DNA from: Jiangella sp. DSM 45060
GTDB lineage: Bacteria > Actinomycetota > Actinomycetes > Jiangellales > Jiangellaceae
Direction of reading: 5' to 3'
Length of the DNA stretch: 64,000 bases
Assembly: GCF_900105175.1 (NCBI RefSeq)
Contig: NZ_LT629771.1
Span: 3,853,501 to 3,917,500, forward strand
This document shows positions 44,355-53,573 of the stretch, piece after piece. Positions within the stretch are counted from its first letter, which is position 1; each line of letters begins with the position of its first letter. The position numbers were made by a program, and so were the translations under genes. The notes under the pieces were generated by a model. The model ran no database searches. It was given only the letters and a program-made list of their open reading frames with translations, and had not been told where the DNA came from.

Positions 44355-47300
44355 GACGATCGCGCCAGTACGCCGCCGTCGCCACCGCTCCGGCGGCGAC
44401 CAGCAGCCCGCCGAGGACGGTCAGCGCCGGCGTTCCCGACGTGCCCGTGCTCGCGAGGTCGCAGTCGTCGCCCGCCGCCGGGGTGGTGGCCGGGGCGGTG
44501 GCCGACGGCGTCGCCGTGGGGGTGGGCGTGGCCGACGGGCTCGCGTCGACCGGCACGATGCGGGCGGCCGCGTCGTGAACCGCCGGCGCCACGACGCCGT
44601 CCGCCATGGCCGCGCCGTTGCGTGCTCCGGCCAGCTCACCGACGACGAACGAGTACTCGACCGGGCCGGTCGTGGCCGCGCCACCGCCGGTCAGGGCCCC
44701 GCTCACCTCGAACGTCAGCGTGTAGCTGCCCGCGGCCGAGAACGCCCAGTTGGCGTGGACGTGCTGGCCGACGCTCTGCTGCCGCGCCGGCAGCGACTCC
44801 TCCGAACTGAAGATCCGGCTGATGTCGCCGAACCCGGTCGTCTGGAACACCTCGACGGTGCCAGGACCCTCCGCGCCCACGAGCCGCAGCTCGACGGCGT
44901 CGCCGGCGAGCGTGCCCGCAGCCAGCTCCTCCGTGGACCAGCCGGCCCACACGACCTCCGGGTTCTGCGTCTCCGGTATCAGCCACAGCGGCGAGCCGGC
45001 CGACCCGAGGAACCCGTAGGTGTCGCCGCTCGGCACGGTGCTCTGCGCCGCCGGACCGACGTGGACCAGCACGTCGCCCGGATCGTAGAACGTGTGGTCG
45101 GTCGCCGACCCCACCTTGGCCCGCAGGTCCAGGCCGGAGCCGTCCAGGCGCGGCGCCAGCAGGTCGACGTGCTCGTTCGTCAGCACCACCGGATCGCCGG
45201 ACGTGCCGCCCGGGTTCGACGGGTTCGCACCGGGCGTGCTCGAGCCACTGGGGCTCGGGTTCCGCGCGGGCCGCGGGACGCACACCTCGCCCGTCGGCGT
45301 GGTCGTCGGCTTCGGACCCGTTCCGCCCTCGTCGCCCCCACTCGCGCCGCCGGCCGTGCCGGCGCCGCCGTCAGCGCCGCCGTCGGCGCCGCTCTCGGTC
45401 CCGCCGTCGGCGCCGCCCCCGGTGCCGCCGGTGCCCGCGTCCGTGCCTTCGCCGCCGGTCTCGCCCCCACCGGTCTCGTGGCCACCGGTCTCGTGGCCAC
45501 CGGCGTCGGCGCCGTTCTCCCCCGACTCGGTGCCGTCCTCGCCGCCCGGATCGCCCGGGTCGCACTCGCGGTCGCCGACGACGACGGCGTAGTCGACCTC
45601 GCCCGTGCTGACGTCGGTGCCGTCGGCCAGCACCGCGGTGACCTCGAACGTCAGCGTGTACTCACCCAGCTGGGTGAAGGCCCAGTTGGCGTGGACGTGC
45701 TGGCCGACGCTCTGGGTCCGCGGCGGCAGCGGGTCGGCCGAGCTGAAGATCCGCGTCGGCGCCGCGCCCAGCCCAGCGGTCTGGAACACCTCGACCTCAC
45801 CCGGACCGGTGACACCGGTCAGCGTCAGCTCGACCGCGTCGCCGCTCAGCGCACCCGGGGCCAGTTCCTCGGTGGACCAACCCGCCCACACGATCGCGGG
45901 GTTCTGGGTCTGCGGGATCATCCAGAGCGGATCGCCCGCCGTGCCCAGGAACGCGTACTCCGCACCCGCCGGGACCGTGACGGCCGCCTCCGGGTCCTTC
46001 AGCTGGACCACGAGGTCGGCGGGGTCATGGAAGGTGTGGTCGGCGGCCGTCCCGACCTTGGCGCGCAGGTCCAGGTCCCCGTCGTCGAGCACGGGCGCCA
46101 GCAGGTCGACGTGCTCGTCCGTCAGCACCGTCCGCGGATCCTCGCACTGGCCCGGCGGTTCGGCGACGGTCAGCGTGTAGGGAACGGACACCGCCACGTG
46201 CGTCCCGTCGTCGGTGTAGAGCGCCGCCCGGTACTGCCGCCCGTCGTCCGCCGCCGCGGCCGTGACGGTCAGGGTGTCCGTCGTCGCCCCGTCGACGGCC
46301 TGGAAGTCCAGGGCGCCGGGCGCGCGGGTGGACCAGCGGTACGCCGTCAGCCCCGCCGGCGGGTCCTGCGTCGCCGTCAGAGTGATCTCCTCGCCCGCGG
46401 CGACCGCACCGCCGGGACCCGTCACCGTCACCGTCGTCGCCGGCGGCACGCCGTCGTCCTCGCCGACGGTGACGATGACCGGCTCGGCGGTGGAGGGCGC
46501 GTAGAACTGCGGTTCCTGCGACGTGTACGTCGCGGTGATCTCGTGCTCGCCGGGGGCGTCGAACACGACCGGCAGCGCCGCCCTGCCGTCGACGATGCCG
46601 GTCCGGCCGAGCGAGGCGCCGGCGTCGTGGAACTCGACGTGTCCGCCCGGAGGCGGCGGCGCGTTGCCGCCGGTGTCGGTCGCCACGGTCGCCTCCAGGA
46701 CCACCTCGTCGCCGGCGGTCGCGTCCGGTGGCGCCGCGACGGTCGTCGTGGTCGACGCGGGCGCGGGGAGCGTCCCGTCGTCGCCGCCGACCACCCACGT
46801 GTAGTCGACCGGGCCCGACGTGACCGGCTCGCCGCCGACGGTCGCGGCGACCTCGAACGTGAGCGTGTAGACGCCCGGCTGGGTGAACGCCCAGTTGGCG
46901 TGCACGTGCGCGTTCACGCTCTGCCGCAGCGTCTTGTGGTCCTCGTCGGAGCTGAAGACGCGGATCGGCTCACCGAACGAGCCGGTCTGGAAGACCTCGA
47001 CGTCGCCGGGCCCGCGCACGCCGGCCAGTGTGACGTCGACGACGTCGCCGTCGACCACTCCGGCCGCGAGCTCCTCCGTGCTCCAACCCGCCCACAGCAC
47101 GTCCGGCTGCTGGGTCTGCATGACGAGCCAGGCCGAATCGGCGCCGATGAACTCGGCGTACTGCTCCGGCAGACCCGCGACCCGCCCGAGGTCGGAGAGC
47201 TGGAAGACCAGATCGTCGACCTCGACGTGCTCGACCGGCGGGCTGATCTTCGAGTTCACCGTGAGCCGCTCGCCGTCGTAGCCGACGTTGAGCGCGTCGA

Positions 47301-47448
47301 CGTGCTCGGTCGTGAGCACCCTTCGCTCGTCGGTGCCCGGCGGCGGCCCGGGCTCGGCGCCGGCGAGCGGTACGGCGGCGGGCAGGACCGCGAGCAGCGT
47401 GGCGCTGCCGGCGACGCCCGCGAGGTTTCGGAGCAGGGAACGGTGCAT
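44338..47448 (-). CDS. Large surface protein with three choice-of-anchor M repeats
   Basis: 1036 residues. Signal peptide (about 1-31), repeat 1 (about 43-222: TTEHVDALNV, HVHANWAFTQPGVYTL), two Ig-like domains (about 230-430), repeat 2 (about 440-627), a Gly/Glu/Thr/Asp low-complexity linker (about 635-715, GGHETGGHETGGGETGG), repeat 3 (about 754-940), a Thr/Ala/Pro spacer, then LASTG-like residues, a membrane helix (about 1000-1028) and a basic tail. Each repeat ends in VWAGWSTEEL...HVHANWAF. It is first in the transporter operon, overlapping the lipoprotein gene by 17 bp, with a Zur-like box upstream. It probably presents or shuttles metal at the wall. Confidence 0.9.
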   Translation of the reverse strand: MHRSLLRNLAGVAGSATLLAVLPAAVPLAGAEPGPPPGTDERRVLTTEHVDALNVGYDGERLTVNSKISPPVEHVEVDDLVFQLSDLGRVAGLPEQYAEFIGADSAWLVMQTQQPDVLWAGWSTEELAAGVVDGDVVDVTLAGVRGPGDVEVFQTGSFGEPIRVFSSDEDHKTLRQSVNAHVHANWAFTQPGVYTLTFEVAATVGGEPVTSGPVDYTWVVGGDDGTLPAPASTTTTVAAPPDATAGDEVVLEATVATDTGGNAPPPPGGHVEFHDAGASLGRTGIVDGRAALPVVFDAPGEHEITATYTSQEPQFYAPSTAEPVIVTVGEDDGVPPATTVTVTGPGGAVAAGEEITLTATQDPPAGLTAYRWSTRAPGALDFQAVDGATTDTLTVTAAAADDGRQYRAALYTDDGTHVAVSVPYTLTVAEPPGQCEDPRTVLTDEHVDLLAPVLDDGDLDLRAKVGTAADHTFHDPADLVVQLKDPEAAVTVPAGAEYAFLGTAGDPLWMIPQTQNPAIVWAGWSTEELAPGALSGDAVELTLTGVTGPGEVEVFQTAGLGAAPTRIFSSADPLPPRTQSVGQHVHANWAFTQLGEYTLTFEVTAVLADGTDVSTGEVDYAVVVGDRECDPGDPGGEDGTESGENGADAGGHETGGHETGGGETGGEGTDAGTGGTGGGADGGTESGADGGADGGAGTAGGASGGDEGGTGPKPTTTPTGEVCVPRPARNPSPSGSSTPGANPSNPGGTSGDPVVLTNEHVDLLAPRLDGSGLDLRAKVGSATDHTFYDPGDVLVHVGPAAQSTVPSGDTYGFLGSAGSPLWLIPETQNPEVVWAGWSTEELAAGTLAGDAVELRLVGAEGPGTVEVFQTTGFGDISRIFSSEESLPARQQSVGQHVHANWAFSAAGSYTLTFEVSGALTGGGAATTGPVEYSFVVGELAGARNGAAMADGVVAPAVHDAAARIVPVDASPSATPTPTATPSATAPATTPAAGDDCDLASTGTSGTPALTVLGGLLVAAGAVATAAYWRDRRAVRG

Positions 47449-47510
47449 GAGAACAGGACTCCTGACAGCGGCGCGGGAAGATCGTGAACCACGACGTGGC
47501 TGTCAATATA

Positions 47511-47526
47511 GATAACCATTCTCAAT
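47511..47526 (-). promoter_or_regulatory. Zur-like box upstream of the transporter operon
   Basis: On the minus strand ATTGAGAATGGTTATC, with TGAGAATGGTTATCT matching about 11 of 15 positions of the actinobacterial Zur palindrome TGAAAATGATTTTCA. It lies about 63 nt before the first gene of the operon in a locally AT-rich stretch. A similar site precedes the 37744 gene. Confidence 0.55.
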
Positions 47527-47653
47527 TCCGCTAGTTCTGCACCGTGCGCCCTGGTTCGCGCGGAATCACCCCGCAGCGGCGAGCGCCGCGCGGCCGGTGG
47601 GGAACGATTGGCTCGCGGCCGAGCTGCCGACGTCCGCCGCTGGAGAGGCGGGT

Positions 47654-48883
47654 TCAGCCCGCCCGGTCGGCCCCGAGGCGCTCGGGTCCCCGGCGCAGGG
47701 CGTGTTCGATGCGGGTGAGCGCCTCGGTGAGGATGGCGCGGGAGGTGGCGAAGTTGAGCCGGATGTGGCCGCCGCCGCCCAGGCCGAAGACGTGGCCGGA
47801 CGTCACGGCGACCCGCGCGTGGTCGAGCAGGTACTGGGCCGGGCCGTCGAGCTCCGTGACGACGCCGGCCGCCCCCTGGGCGGCGTCGTCGTGCAGCCCG
47901 AGCGTCCGGCAGTCGATCCAGGCCAGATAGGTGCCCTCCGGGCGGAGGAACCGCAGCTCGGGGAGATGTTCGGCGACGAAGCCGCCGAGGGCCGCCCGGT
48001 TGCCGTCGAGGCCGGCGAGCAGCGCGTCGAGCCAGTCGCCGCCCGAGGCGAAGGCCGCGGTGTGTGCGATGACGCCGAGATGGCTGGGGCCGTGGCCGAC
48101 CTCCTCCGGGATGCGCCCGAGGTCGGCCGCCGCGGCCGGGCCGGCCAGCGCCAGCGCGGCCTTCAGCCCTGCGAGGTTCCAGGCCTTGGAGGCGGACATC
48201 AGGCTGAACGCGTCGTCGGCGCCCGCGACCGAGAGGTACGGCACGAACGCGGCGCCCGGCAGGACCAGCGGCGCATGGATCTCGTCGGCGACGACCCGCA
48301 CCCCGTAGCGGCCGGCCAGCTCGGCCACCGTCGTCAGCTCGTCCTCGGTGTGCACCGCACCGGTGGGGTTGTGCGGGTTGCACAGCAGGTAGACCACGCG
48401 TTCGTGCTGCCGGGAGAGCTCCCGGAAGGTGCTGTCGAGGCGGTCGAGATCGATCCGCCCGCCGGCGGTGAGCGGAGACTGCACCACCCGCCGGTCCGCG
48501 TGGGCGACGAAGGCGTGGAAGGGCGGGTACACCGGCGCGTTCACGACGACGGGGTCGCCCGGCTCGGTCACCACCCGCAGCACCTCGACGATGCCTATCA
48601 TGACGTCGGGCACGACGAGCGCGCGGTCGGCCGCGACCCCGGCCCAGCCCCAGCGGTCCTTCGCGAAGCCGGCCAGCGCCTCGACGTAGCCGTCGCCGTG
48701 CGGATATCCGGTGTCCCCGAGCTCGACCGTCTCGCGGAGCACGTCGGCGATCGGACCGGCCAGGGGAACGTCCATCTCCGCGACCCACAACGGCAGCACG
48801 TCGCCGGGATGGGTGCGCCACTTGGCGCTCGTGCGCCGGCGCAGCCGGTCGATCGACAGCTGCTCGAGGGGGTTCTGCGTCAC
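47654..48883 (-). CDS. MalY/PatB-type PLP C-S lyase (aminotransferase fold)
   Basis: 409 residues from a GTG (AAGGGAG upstream). Fold type I PLP enzyme: [55 protein letters not shown] and the lysine motif [13 protein letters not shown] are the MalY/PatB cystathionine beta-lyase set. It likely splits carbon-sulfur bonds of cystathionine or cysteine S-conjugates. No sulfur genes adjoin; the MFS gene behind it, on the same strand 33 bp upstream, could be co-transcribed. Confidence 0.9.
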   Translation of the reverse strand: MTQNPLEQLSIDRLRRRTSAKWRTHPGDVLPLWVAEMDVPLAGPIADVLRETVELGDTGYPHGDGYVEALAGFAKDRWGWAGVAADRALVVPDVMIGIVEVLRVVTEPGDPVVVNAPVYPPFHAFVAHADRRVVQSPLTAGGRIDLDRLDSTFRELSRQHERVVYLLCNPHNPTGAVHTEDELTTVAELAGRYGVRVVADEIHAPLVLPGAAFVPYLSVAGADDAFSLMSASKAWNLAGLKAALALAGPAAAADLGRIPEEVGHGPSHLGVIAHTAAFASGGDWLDALLAGLDGNRAALGGFVAEHLPELRFLRPEGTYLAWIDCRTLGLHDDAAQGAAGVVTELDGPAQYLLDHARVAVTSGHVFGLGGGGHIRLNFATSRAILTEALTRIEHALRRGPERLGADRAG

Positions 48884-48916
48884 GACGAGCTCCCTTCCGG
48901 CGGCACGGGCCCCACC

Positions 48917-50137
48917 CTAGGGACCGACCCGCGGTGGCGCACGCCGCAGGTCGCGCACGGCCGGGATCGCCAGCAGCAGGGTGCAGGTGACCAGCGCCGT
49001 GGCCGCGGACACGAACAGCAGCGGCACCGTGCCCACGACGACCGCCAGCGGCCCCGCCACCGCCTGCCCGACCGGTTTCATCACCAGCGAGCCGGCCGCG
49101 TCGTAGGCGTGCACGCGGCCGAGGACGTCCTGCGGGATGTGCGTCTGCACGCTGGTGTGGAACATGACGATCCAGAACGCCTGGCCGGCGCCGCTCACCG
49201 CGTAGCACGCGGCCACGGCGGGCGCCGGGAGGCCGAGCGCCACGCTCAGCGGCATCAGCGTCCACAGGATGATGGCCAGGGCGCCGGCCCGGAGCGGAAA
49301 CCGCGGGCGCAGCCGCGTCGCGACCAGCCCGCCCAGCACGCTGCCCGCGCCGAGCGCCGACATGACCACGCCGAACGTCGCCGATCCGTGCTCGGTGACG
49401 AGCGTGCTGTAGCCGAGGGTCATGATCGGGCCGGCGCCGGCCAGCTGCCAGAGCATGTAGACGACGATGACGCTCCACAGCCAGGTCCTGGCGCGGAACT
49501 CCCGCCACCCCTCGACGAGATCGGCCCGGAACGACGACGGTACGTCGCCGCGCCCGGCCGGGCCCATCGGGACCGACCGGAGCCGGAGCAGGCAGGCGCC
49601 GCTGACCGCGAACGTCAGCGCGTCGAGGGCGACCACCGCCGCGGGCGAGGAGACCACCAGCAGCAGACCGGCCAGCGACGGGCCGATCACGGCGGTCACG
49701 GACTCGGAGATACGCAGGGTGGCGTTCGCCCTCTGCACGTCGCGGGCGATCAGCGGGGTGATGCTGGCGATCCCCGGCTGGAAGACCGCGCTGCCCGCCC
49801 CGACCAGCGCCAGCAGCACCAGGATCTGCCACAACGGCGGCGTGCCCAGCAGGAACAGCAGCGCGAGCACCGCTTGGAAGCACAGCCGCGCCGCGTCGGA
49901 GATCACCATCAGGCGCCGCGCGCCGAAGCGATCGGACAGCACCCCGCCGAAGATGATCAGCGCGGCGAACGGCGCGATCAGCGCGGCCAGCGCGTAGCCC
50001 ACGCCAGTGGCCCCGTAGCCCGCCCGGATCACAGCGGCCGTGATCGCGACGGGCAGCATGACGTCACCCAGCAGCGAGCTGGTGCGCGCGGCGAAGAACA
50101 GCCGGAAGTCCGCCGTCCACAGCCCAGCGTCAGCCAC
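48917..50137 (-). CDS. MFS transporter (MFS_3, EntS-like)
   Basis: 406 residues from a GTG, about 12 membrane helices. The opening FRLFFAARTSSLLGDVMLPV and the loop FGGVLSDRFGARRLM between helices 2 and 3 are typical of the enterobactin-exporter-like MFS_3 group, which exports siderophores, drugs or macrolides. The cargo is unknown. It is on the same strand as the C-S lyase gene. Confidence 0.9.
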   Translation of the reverse strand: MADAGLWTADFRLFFAARTSSLLGDVMLPVAITAAVIRAGYGATGVGYALAALIAPFAALIIFGGVLSDRFGARRLMVISDAARLCFQAVLALLFLLGTPPLWQILVLLALVGAGSAVFQPGIASITPLIARDVQRANATLRISESVTAVIGPSLAGLLLVVSSPAAVVALDALTFAVSGACLLRLRSVPMGPAGRGDVPSSFRADLVEGWREFRARTWLWSVIVVYMLWQLAGAGPIMTLGYSTLVTEHGSATFGVVMSALGAGSVLGGLVATRLRPRFPLRAGALAIILWTLMPLSVALGLPAPAVAACYAVSGAGQAFWIVMFHTSVQTHIPQDVLGRVHAYDAAGSLVMKPVGQAVAGPLAVVVGTVPLLFVSAATALVTCTLLLAIPAVRDLRRAPPRVGP

Positions 50138-50185
50138 CGCTCACCGTCCTCGATGCCTCGATCACGATGAGGGCGATCCTCCCGC

Positions 50186-50317
50186 GTGGTGGCCTCCCAG
50201 CACTACCCGGCGGCCTCGGGCGCCGGCATCGCCACCCTGGGCGGTCGCGTCACCGACGACTCCGTCATGATGGCGGCCAGCGCACTGGCGATGGCCCGCC
50301 ACTCCGGACTCAAGTGA
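50186..50317 (+). pseudogene. Short orphan frame, possible gene remnant or leader peptide
   Basis: 43-codon frame (GTG start, preceded by a stop at 50168) ending two bases before an ATG upstream of the Gfo/Idh gene. It reads SQHYPAASGAGIATLGG, then SVMMAASALAMARHSGLK, which looks like the structured C-terminus of an enzyme rather than random sequence. I cannot name the family. It may be the tail of a deleted gene or a translated leader coupled to the dehydrogenase. Confidence 0.35.
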
Positions 50318-50325
50318 GGATGTTC

Positions 50326-51327
50326 ATGCCCGAACTCACGGTCGGCCTGGTCGGGGCCGGCGGCATCTCCCGTGCCCACGCCGCGGCCTGGCGCGCGCTC
50401 GGCGCGAAACTGGTGCTCACGTCGCTCGACGGCGCCGAGCGGCTGGCCGCGCAGTACGGCGGCACGGTCGCGGCATCGCTCGACGACCTGCTCGGCCGGG
50501 CCGACCTCGTCGACGTCGTCACCCCCACCCCCACCCACCGCGACATCGTCCGCCGGGCCCTCGACGCCGGGCGGGCCGTGGTGTGCGAGAAGCCGCTCGC
50601 CCGCACCGGCGCCGACGCGGCCGGCCTCGTACGTCAGGCCGCCGCCGCGGGTCTCCCGCTGTACCCCGGCCACGTCGTGCGCTACTTCCCCGAGTACGCC
50701 GCCATGCGGGCCGCCGTGGCCGCCGGGCGCATCGGCCGGCCCGCGGTGCTCCGGTTCAGCCGGGGCGGCATGTTCCCCTCGTGGGCGCCGTGGTTCTCCG
50801 ACGTCGCCGAGTCCGGCGGCCTGCTGATGGACCAGATGATCCACGACCTGGACATCGCCCGCTGGGTCGCCGGCGAGGTCGTCGAGGTGTTCGCCCGCGC
50901 GCACACCGCCGAGCGCGACGGCCACCCCCTGCAGACCGCGCACGTCACGCTGACCCACGCCTCCGGCGCGCTCAGCCACGTCCAGGGGCTGTGGGGCGCG
51001 CCGCACCTCGGGTTCCGCACGTCGTTCCACGTCGCCGGCGACGACGGCGTGCTCGGCTACGACAGCGCCGTCACCCCGGCCGTCCGGCTCGATCTCGCGC
51101 CGGTGCCCGCCGGCGGCGAGGACCACCCGGAGGCGCCGACCGGCGAGAGCCCCTACCTCACCGAGCTGCGCGAGTTCGCCGACGCCGTCGCCGGCGGGCC
51201 CGCGCCCCGGGTGAGCGCCGCCGACGGCGCCGTCGCGGTCTGGCTGGCCACCGCCGCGCTCGACTCGCTGCGCTCCGGCGCCCCGGTGCGCCTCGACACC
51301 GCCGAGCTGCTGGAGGAGATCGCATGA
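50326..51327 (+). CDS. Gfo/Idh/MocA family oxidoreductase
   Basis: 333 residues from the ATG at 50326 (GTGAGG 6 nt upstream; another ATG two codons earlier is possible). N-terminal Rossmann GLVGAGGISRAHAAAW, then VDVVTPTPTHRDIVRRAL and the EKPLARTGADA motif (Lys of EKP is catalytic). YPGHVVRYFPEY and QMIHDLDIARWV with the conserved Asp/His lie in the C-terminal domain. It is an NAD(P)-dependent sugar or inositol dehydrogenase; substrate not readable. The next gene is a paralogue coupled by ATGA. Confidence 0.92.
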   Translation: MPELTVGLVGAGGISRAHAAAWRALGAKLVLTSLDGAERLAAQYGGTVAASLDDLLGRADLVDVVTPTPTHRDIVRRALDAGRAVVCEKPLARTGADAAGLVRQAAAAGLPLYPGHVVRYFPEYAAMRAAVAAGRIGRPAVLRFSRGGMFPSWAPWFSDVAESGGLLMDQMIHDLDIARWVAGEVVEVFARAHTAERDGHPLQTAHVTLTHASGALSHVQGLWGAPHLGFRTSFHVAGDDGVLGYDSAVTPAVRLDLAPVPAGGEDHPEAPTGESPYLTELREFADAVAGGPAPRVSAADGAVAVWLATAALDSLRSGAPVRLDTAELLEEIA

Positions 51328-52346
51328 AGGTCGCGCTGCTGTCGTTCGCCCATGTGCACGCCGGCTCGTACGCGTCGCTGTTGTCGGACTGGCCCGGGGT
51401 CGAGCTGCTCACCACCGACCCCGGCGGCGCCGCGGCGCCGCCGGGCGAGCTGCGCGGGCGGGCCCTGGCCGACCACCTGGGCGTCGCCTACGCCGATACC
51501 TACGACGACGCGCTGGCCTGGCAGCCCGACGCCGTCGTCGTCTGCGCGGAGAACAGCCGGCACCGCGACCTGACCGAGCGGGCCGCCGCCGCCGGCGCGC
51601 ACGTGCTGTGCGAGAAGCCGCTGGCCACGACCGCCGCCGATGCCGAGGCGATGATCGAGGCGTGCGAGCGCGCGGGCACGTTCCTCATGACCGCGTACCC
51701 GGTGCGGTTCAGCACCGAGTTCGCCGCCCTGAAGTCCCTGCACGCCAGTGGCCGGCTCGGCACGGTCCTCTCCGCCACCGGGACGAACAACGGCCACATC
51801 CCGATCGGCGAGCGCGCCTGGTTCACCCAGCCGGAGCTGTCCGGCGGCGGCGCCCTCGTCGACCACGTCGTGCACGTGGCCGACCTGCTCGACGCGCTCC
51901 TGGAGCAGCCGGCGGTCGAGGTGCGCGCGGTCACCAACCGCATCCTGCACGCCGACCAGCCGATCAACGGCGTCGAGACCGGCGGCCTGGTCGCCGTCAC
52001 CTACGCCGACGGCACCATCGCCACCATCGACTGCTCGTGGAGCCACCCCAGCAGCGCGCCGAACTGGGGCGGCCTCACCCTCCAGGTCGTCGGCACCGAG
52101 GGCGTCGCGGACATCGACCCCTTCGGCACCCACGTCGGCGGCTTCGCCGGCGGCGGACCGGCCTGGCTCTCGCTCGGCGCCGACCTCGACCGCGCGATGC
52201 TCGCCCACTTCCTCGACGGCGTCCGGTCCGGCCACGCTCCCCAGCCCGACGGCGCGGCCGGGCTGCGGACGCTGCGCATCGTGCTGGCCGCCCAGGAGTC
52301 GGCGCGCGCCGGAACCGTGGTGCCGATCCCCCAGCTCACGCCCTGA
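51324..52346 (+). CDS. Gfo/Idh/MocA family oxidoreductase
   Basis: 340 residues. The N-terminus VALLSFAHVHAGSYASLL lacks the GxGxxG loop of its neighbour; this variant (SFAHxH) is seen in a subgroup of the family and may use cofactor differently. EKPLATTAADAEAMIEACE, RFSTEFAALKSLH and LVDHVVHVADLLDALL are conserved features. It is coupled to the preceding paralogue, so the pair may act in successive steps or as a heteromer on a sugar-like substrate. Confidence 0.9.
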   Translation: MKVALLSFAHVHAGSYASLLSDWPGVELLTTDPGGAAAPPGELRGRALADHLGVAYADTYDDALAWQPDAVVVCAENSRHRDLTERAAAAGAHVLCEKPLATTAADAEAMIEACERAGTFLMTAYPVRFSTEFAALKSLHASGRLGTVLSATGTNNGHIPIGERAWFTQPELSGGGALVDHVVHVADLLDALLEQPAVEVRAVTNRILHADQPINGVETGGLVAVTYADGTIATIDCSWSHPSSAPNWGGLTLQVVGTEGVADIDPFGTHVGGFAGGGPAWLSLGADLDRAMLAHFLDGVRSGHAPQPDGAAGLRTLRIVLAAQESARAGTVVPIPQLTP

Positions 52347-52358
52347 CGACGGCCCCGC

Positions 52359-53564
52359 CTAGCCGGTCCGCTCGCGAGGGATGAGACCCGCGACGATCAC
52401 GGCCACCAGACAGACGGCCGACCCGGCGAGCAGGGCCCGGACGAACCCTGCTTCGCCCGGCCAGGCGGAGGTGTTCGAGGTCGCCGCGGCGAGGAGCACG
52501 GCGGCCGCCTGTGACCCGACGGCGCCGCCGACGAGCCGCATGAAGCCGTTGACGGCAGTCGCCTCACCTACGCGGTGCGGCGGAACCGAGTCGAGGATGA
52601 CGTTCGGCAGCGCGGCCAGGACCTGCCCGAGCCCGACGAAGCCGACGACCGTCCAGACGGCGACCTCGGCGAGGCCGTCGTGCCGGGCGGCCAGCCCGAG
52701 CTGACCGGTCGCGGCGATCGCGCAGCCCGCCACGACCGGGGCCTTCGGCGCGAAGCGCTGGGCGATCCGGCCCGTGATCGGCGCCACGGCCAGCATGGCG
52801 ATCGTGCCCGGCAGCAGGATCAGGGCGCCCGCCAGAGCCGGCTGCCCGAAGCCGAATCCCGTGCCGCGCGGCAGCGTCACCAGCTGCGGCACCACCACGA
52901 AGATCGTGAACAGGCCGTACCCGCTGAGCAGGGCGATGACGCTCGTCGCCAGCGCCGTCCGGGTGACGAGGGCAGGGGCGGCGCCGGCCCGCCCGCCCCG
53001 CGACGCCGGAAGGGCGGGAACGACGACGCGGACCATCGCCAGGGTGACGGCGCCCATGACGACCGCCAGGAGGAAGATCCAGCGGTACGAGCCGGCGTCG
53101 ACGATCAGCCCGCCGAGCACGAGGCCGATCCCGCCACCGGCCGACATGGTGCCGGTGAGGAGGGCGATGGTCACCGGACGACGCGCCTCGGCGATCGTGC
53201 CGCGGACGATGCTGTAGCAGATGGGCAGGATCGCTCCGCCCACGCCCTGGAGCCCTCGGCCGACGACCAGGCCGGCGATCGAGGACGAGGCCGCCGCGGT
53301 GGCGGCGCCCGCGGTGAACAGCGCGAGCGTGACGATCAGCAGGCGCCGGCTGCCGAACAGGTCCGACAGCCGGCCGAGTACCGGCGTCAGGACCGCCGCG
53401 GAGATCAGGTAGGCGGTCAGGACCCAGGTGGCCTGGTCGATCGTCACCTGTCGGTCGTGCGCGATCGAGCCGATCGCCGGGATCACCGCGGTCTGCGACA
53501 GCGCGAACGCCAGCACCCCGAACAGCAGGACGACGGTGGCCTGGCGCGGCCGGCCGGGTGCCAT
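52359..53564 (-). CDS. MFS transporter of the acyl-CoA cluster
   Basis: 401 residues, about 12 membrane helices, DHA1-like: VLTAYLISAAVLTPVLGRLS and DLFGSRRLL in the 2-3 loop, GAILPICYSIVRG, and GGIGLVLGGLI in helix 5 (motif C typical of exporters). It is last in the leftward operon, 9 bp after the acyl-CoA dehydrogenase stop. It could import the acid degraded by the cluster or export an intermediate; the antiporter motif favours export. Confidence 0.88.
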   Translation of the reverse strand: MAPGRPRQATVVLLFGVLAFALSQTAVIPAIGSIAHDRQVTIDQATWVLTAYLISAAVLTPVLGRLSDLFGSRRLLIVTLALFTAGAATAAASSSIAGLVVGRGLQGVGGAILPICYSIVRGTIAEARRPVTIALLTGTMSAGGGIGLVLGGLIVDAGSYRWIFLLAVVMGAVTLAMVRVVVPALPASRGGRAGAAPALVTRTALATSVIALLSGYGLFTIFVVVPQLVTLPRGTGFGFGQPALAGALILLPGTIAMLAVAPITGRIAQRFAPKAPVVAGCAIAATGQLGLAARHDGLAEVAVWTVVGFVGLGQVLAALPNVILDSVPPHRVGEATAVNGFMRLVGGAVGSQAAAVLLAAATSNTSAWPGEAGFVRALLAGSAVCLVAVIVAGLIPRERTG

Positions 53565-53573
53565 CGCGGGAGC

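Noticed and set aside
48905..48945. Fifth copy of the dispersed palindromic repeat
   Set aside because: Only CCCCACCCTAGGG-CCGAC resembles the core; the flanking conserved blocks are absent, so chance similarity is likely.
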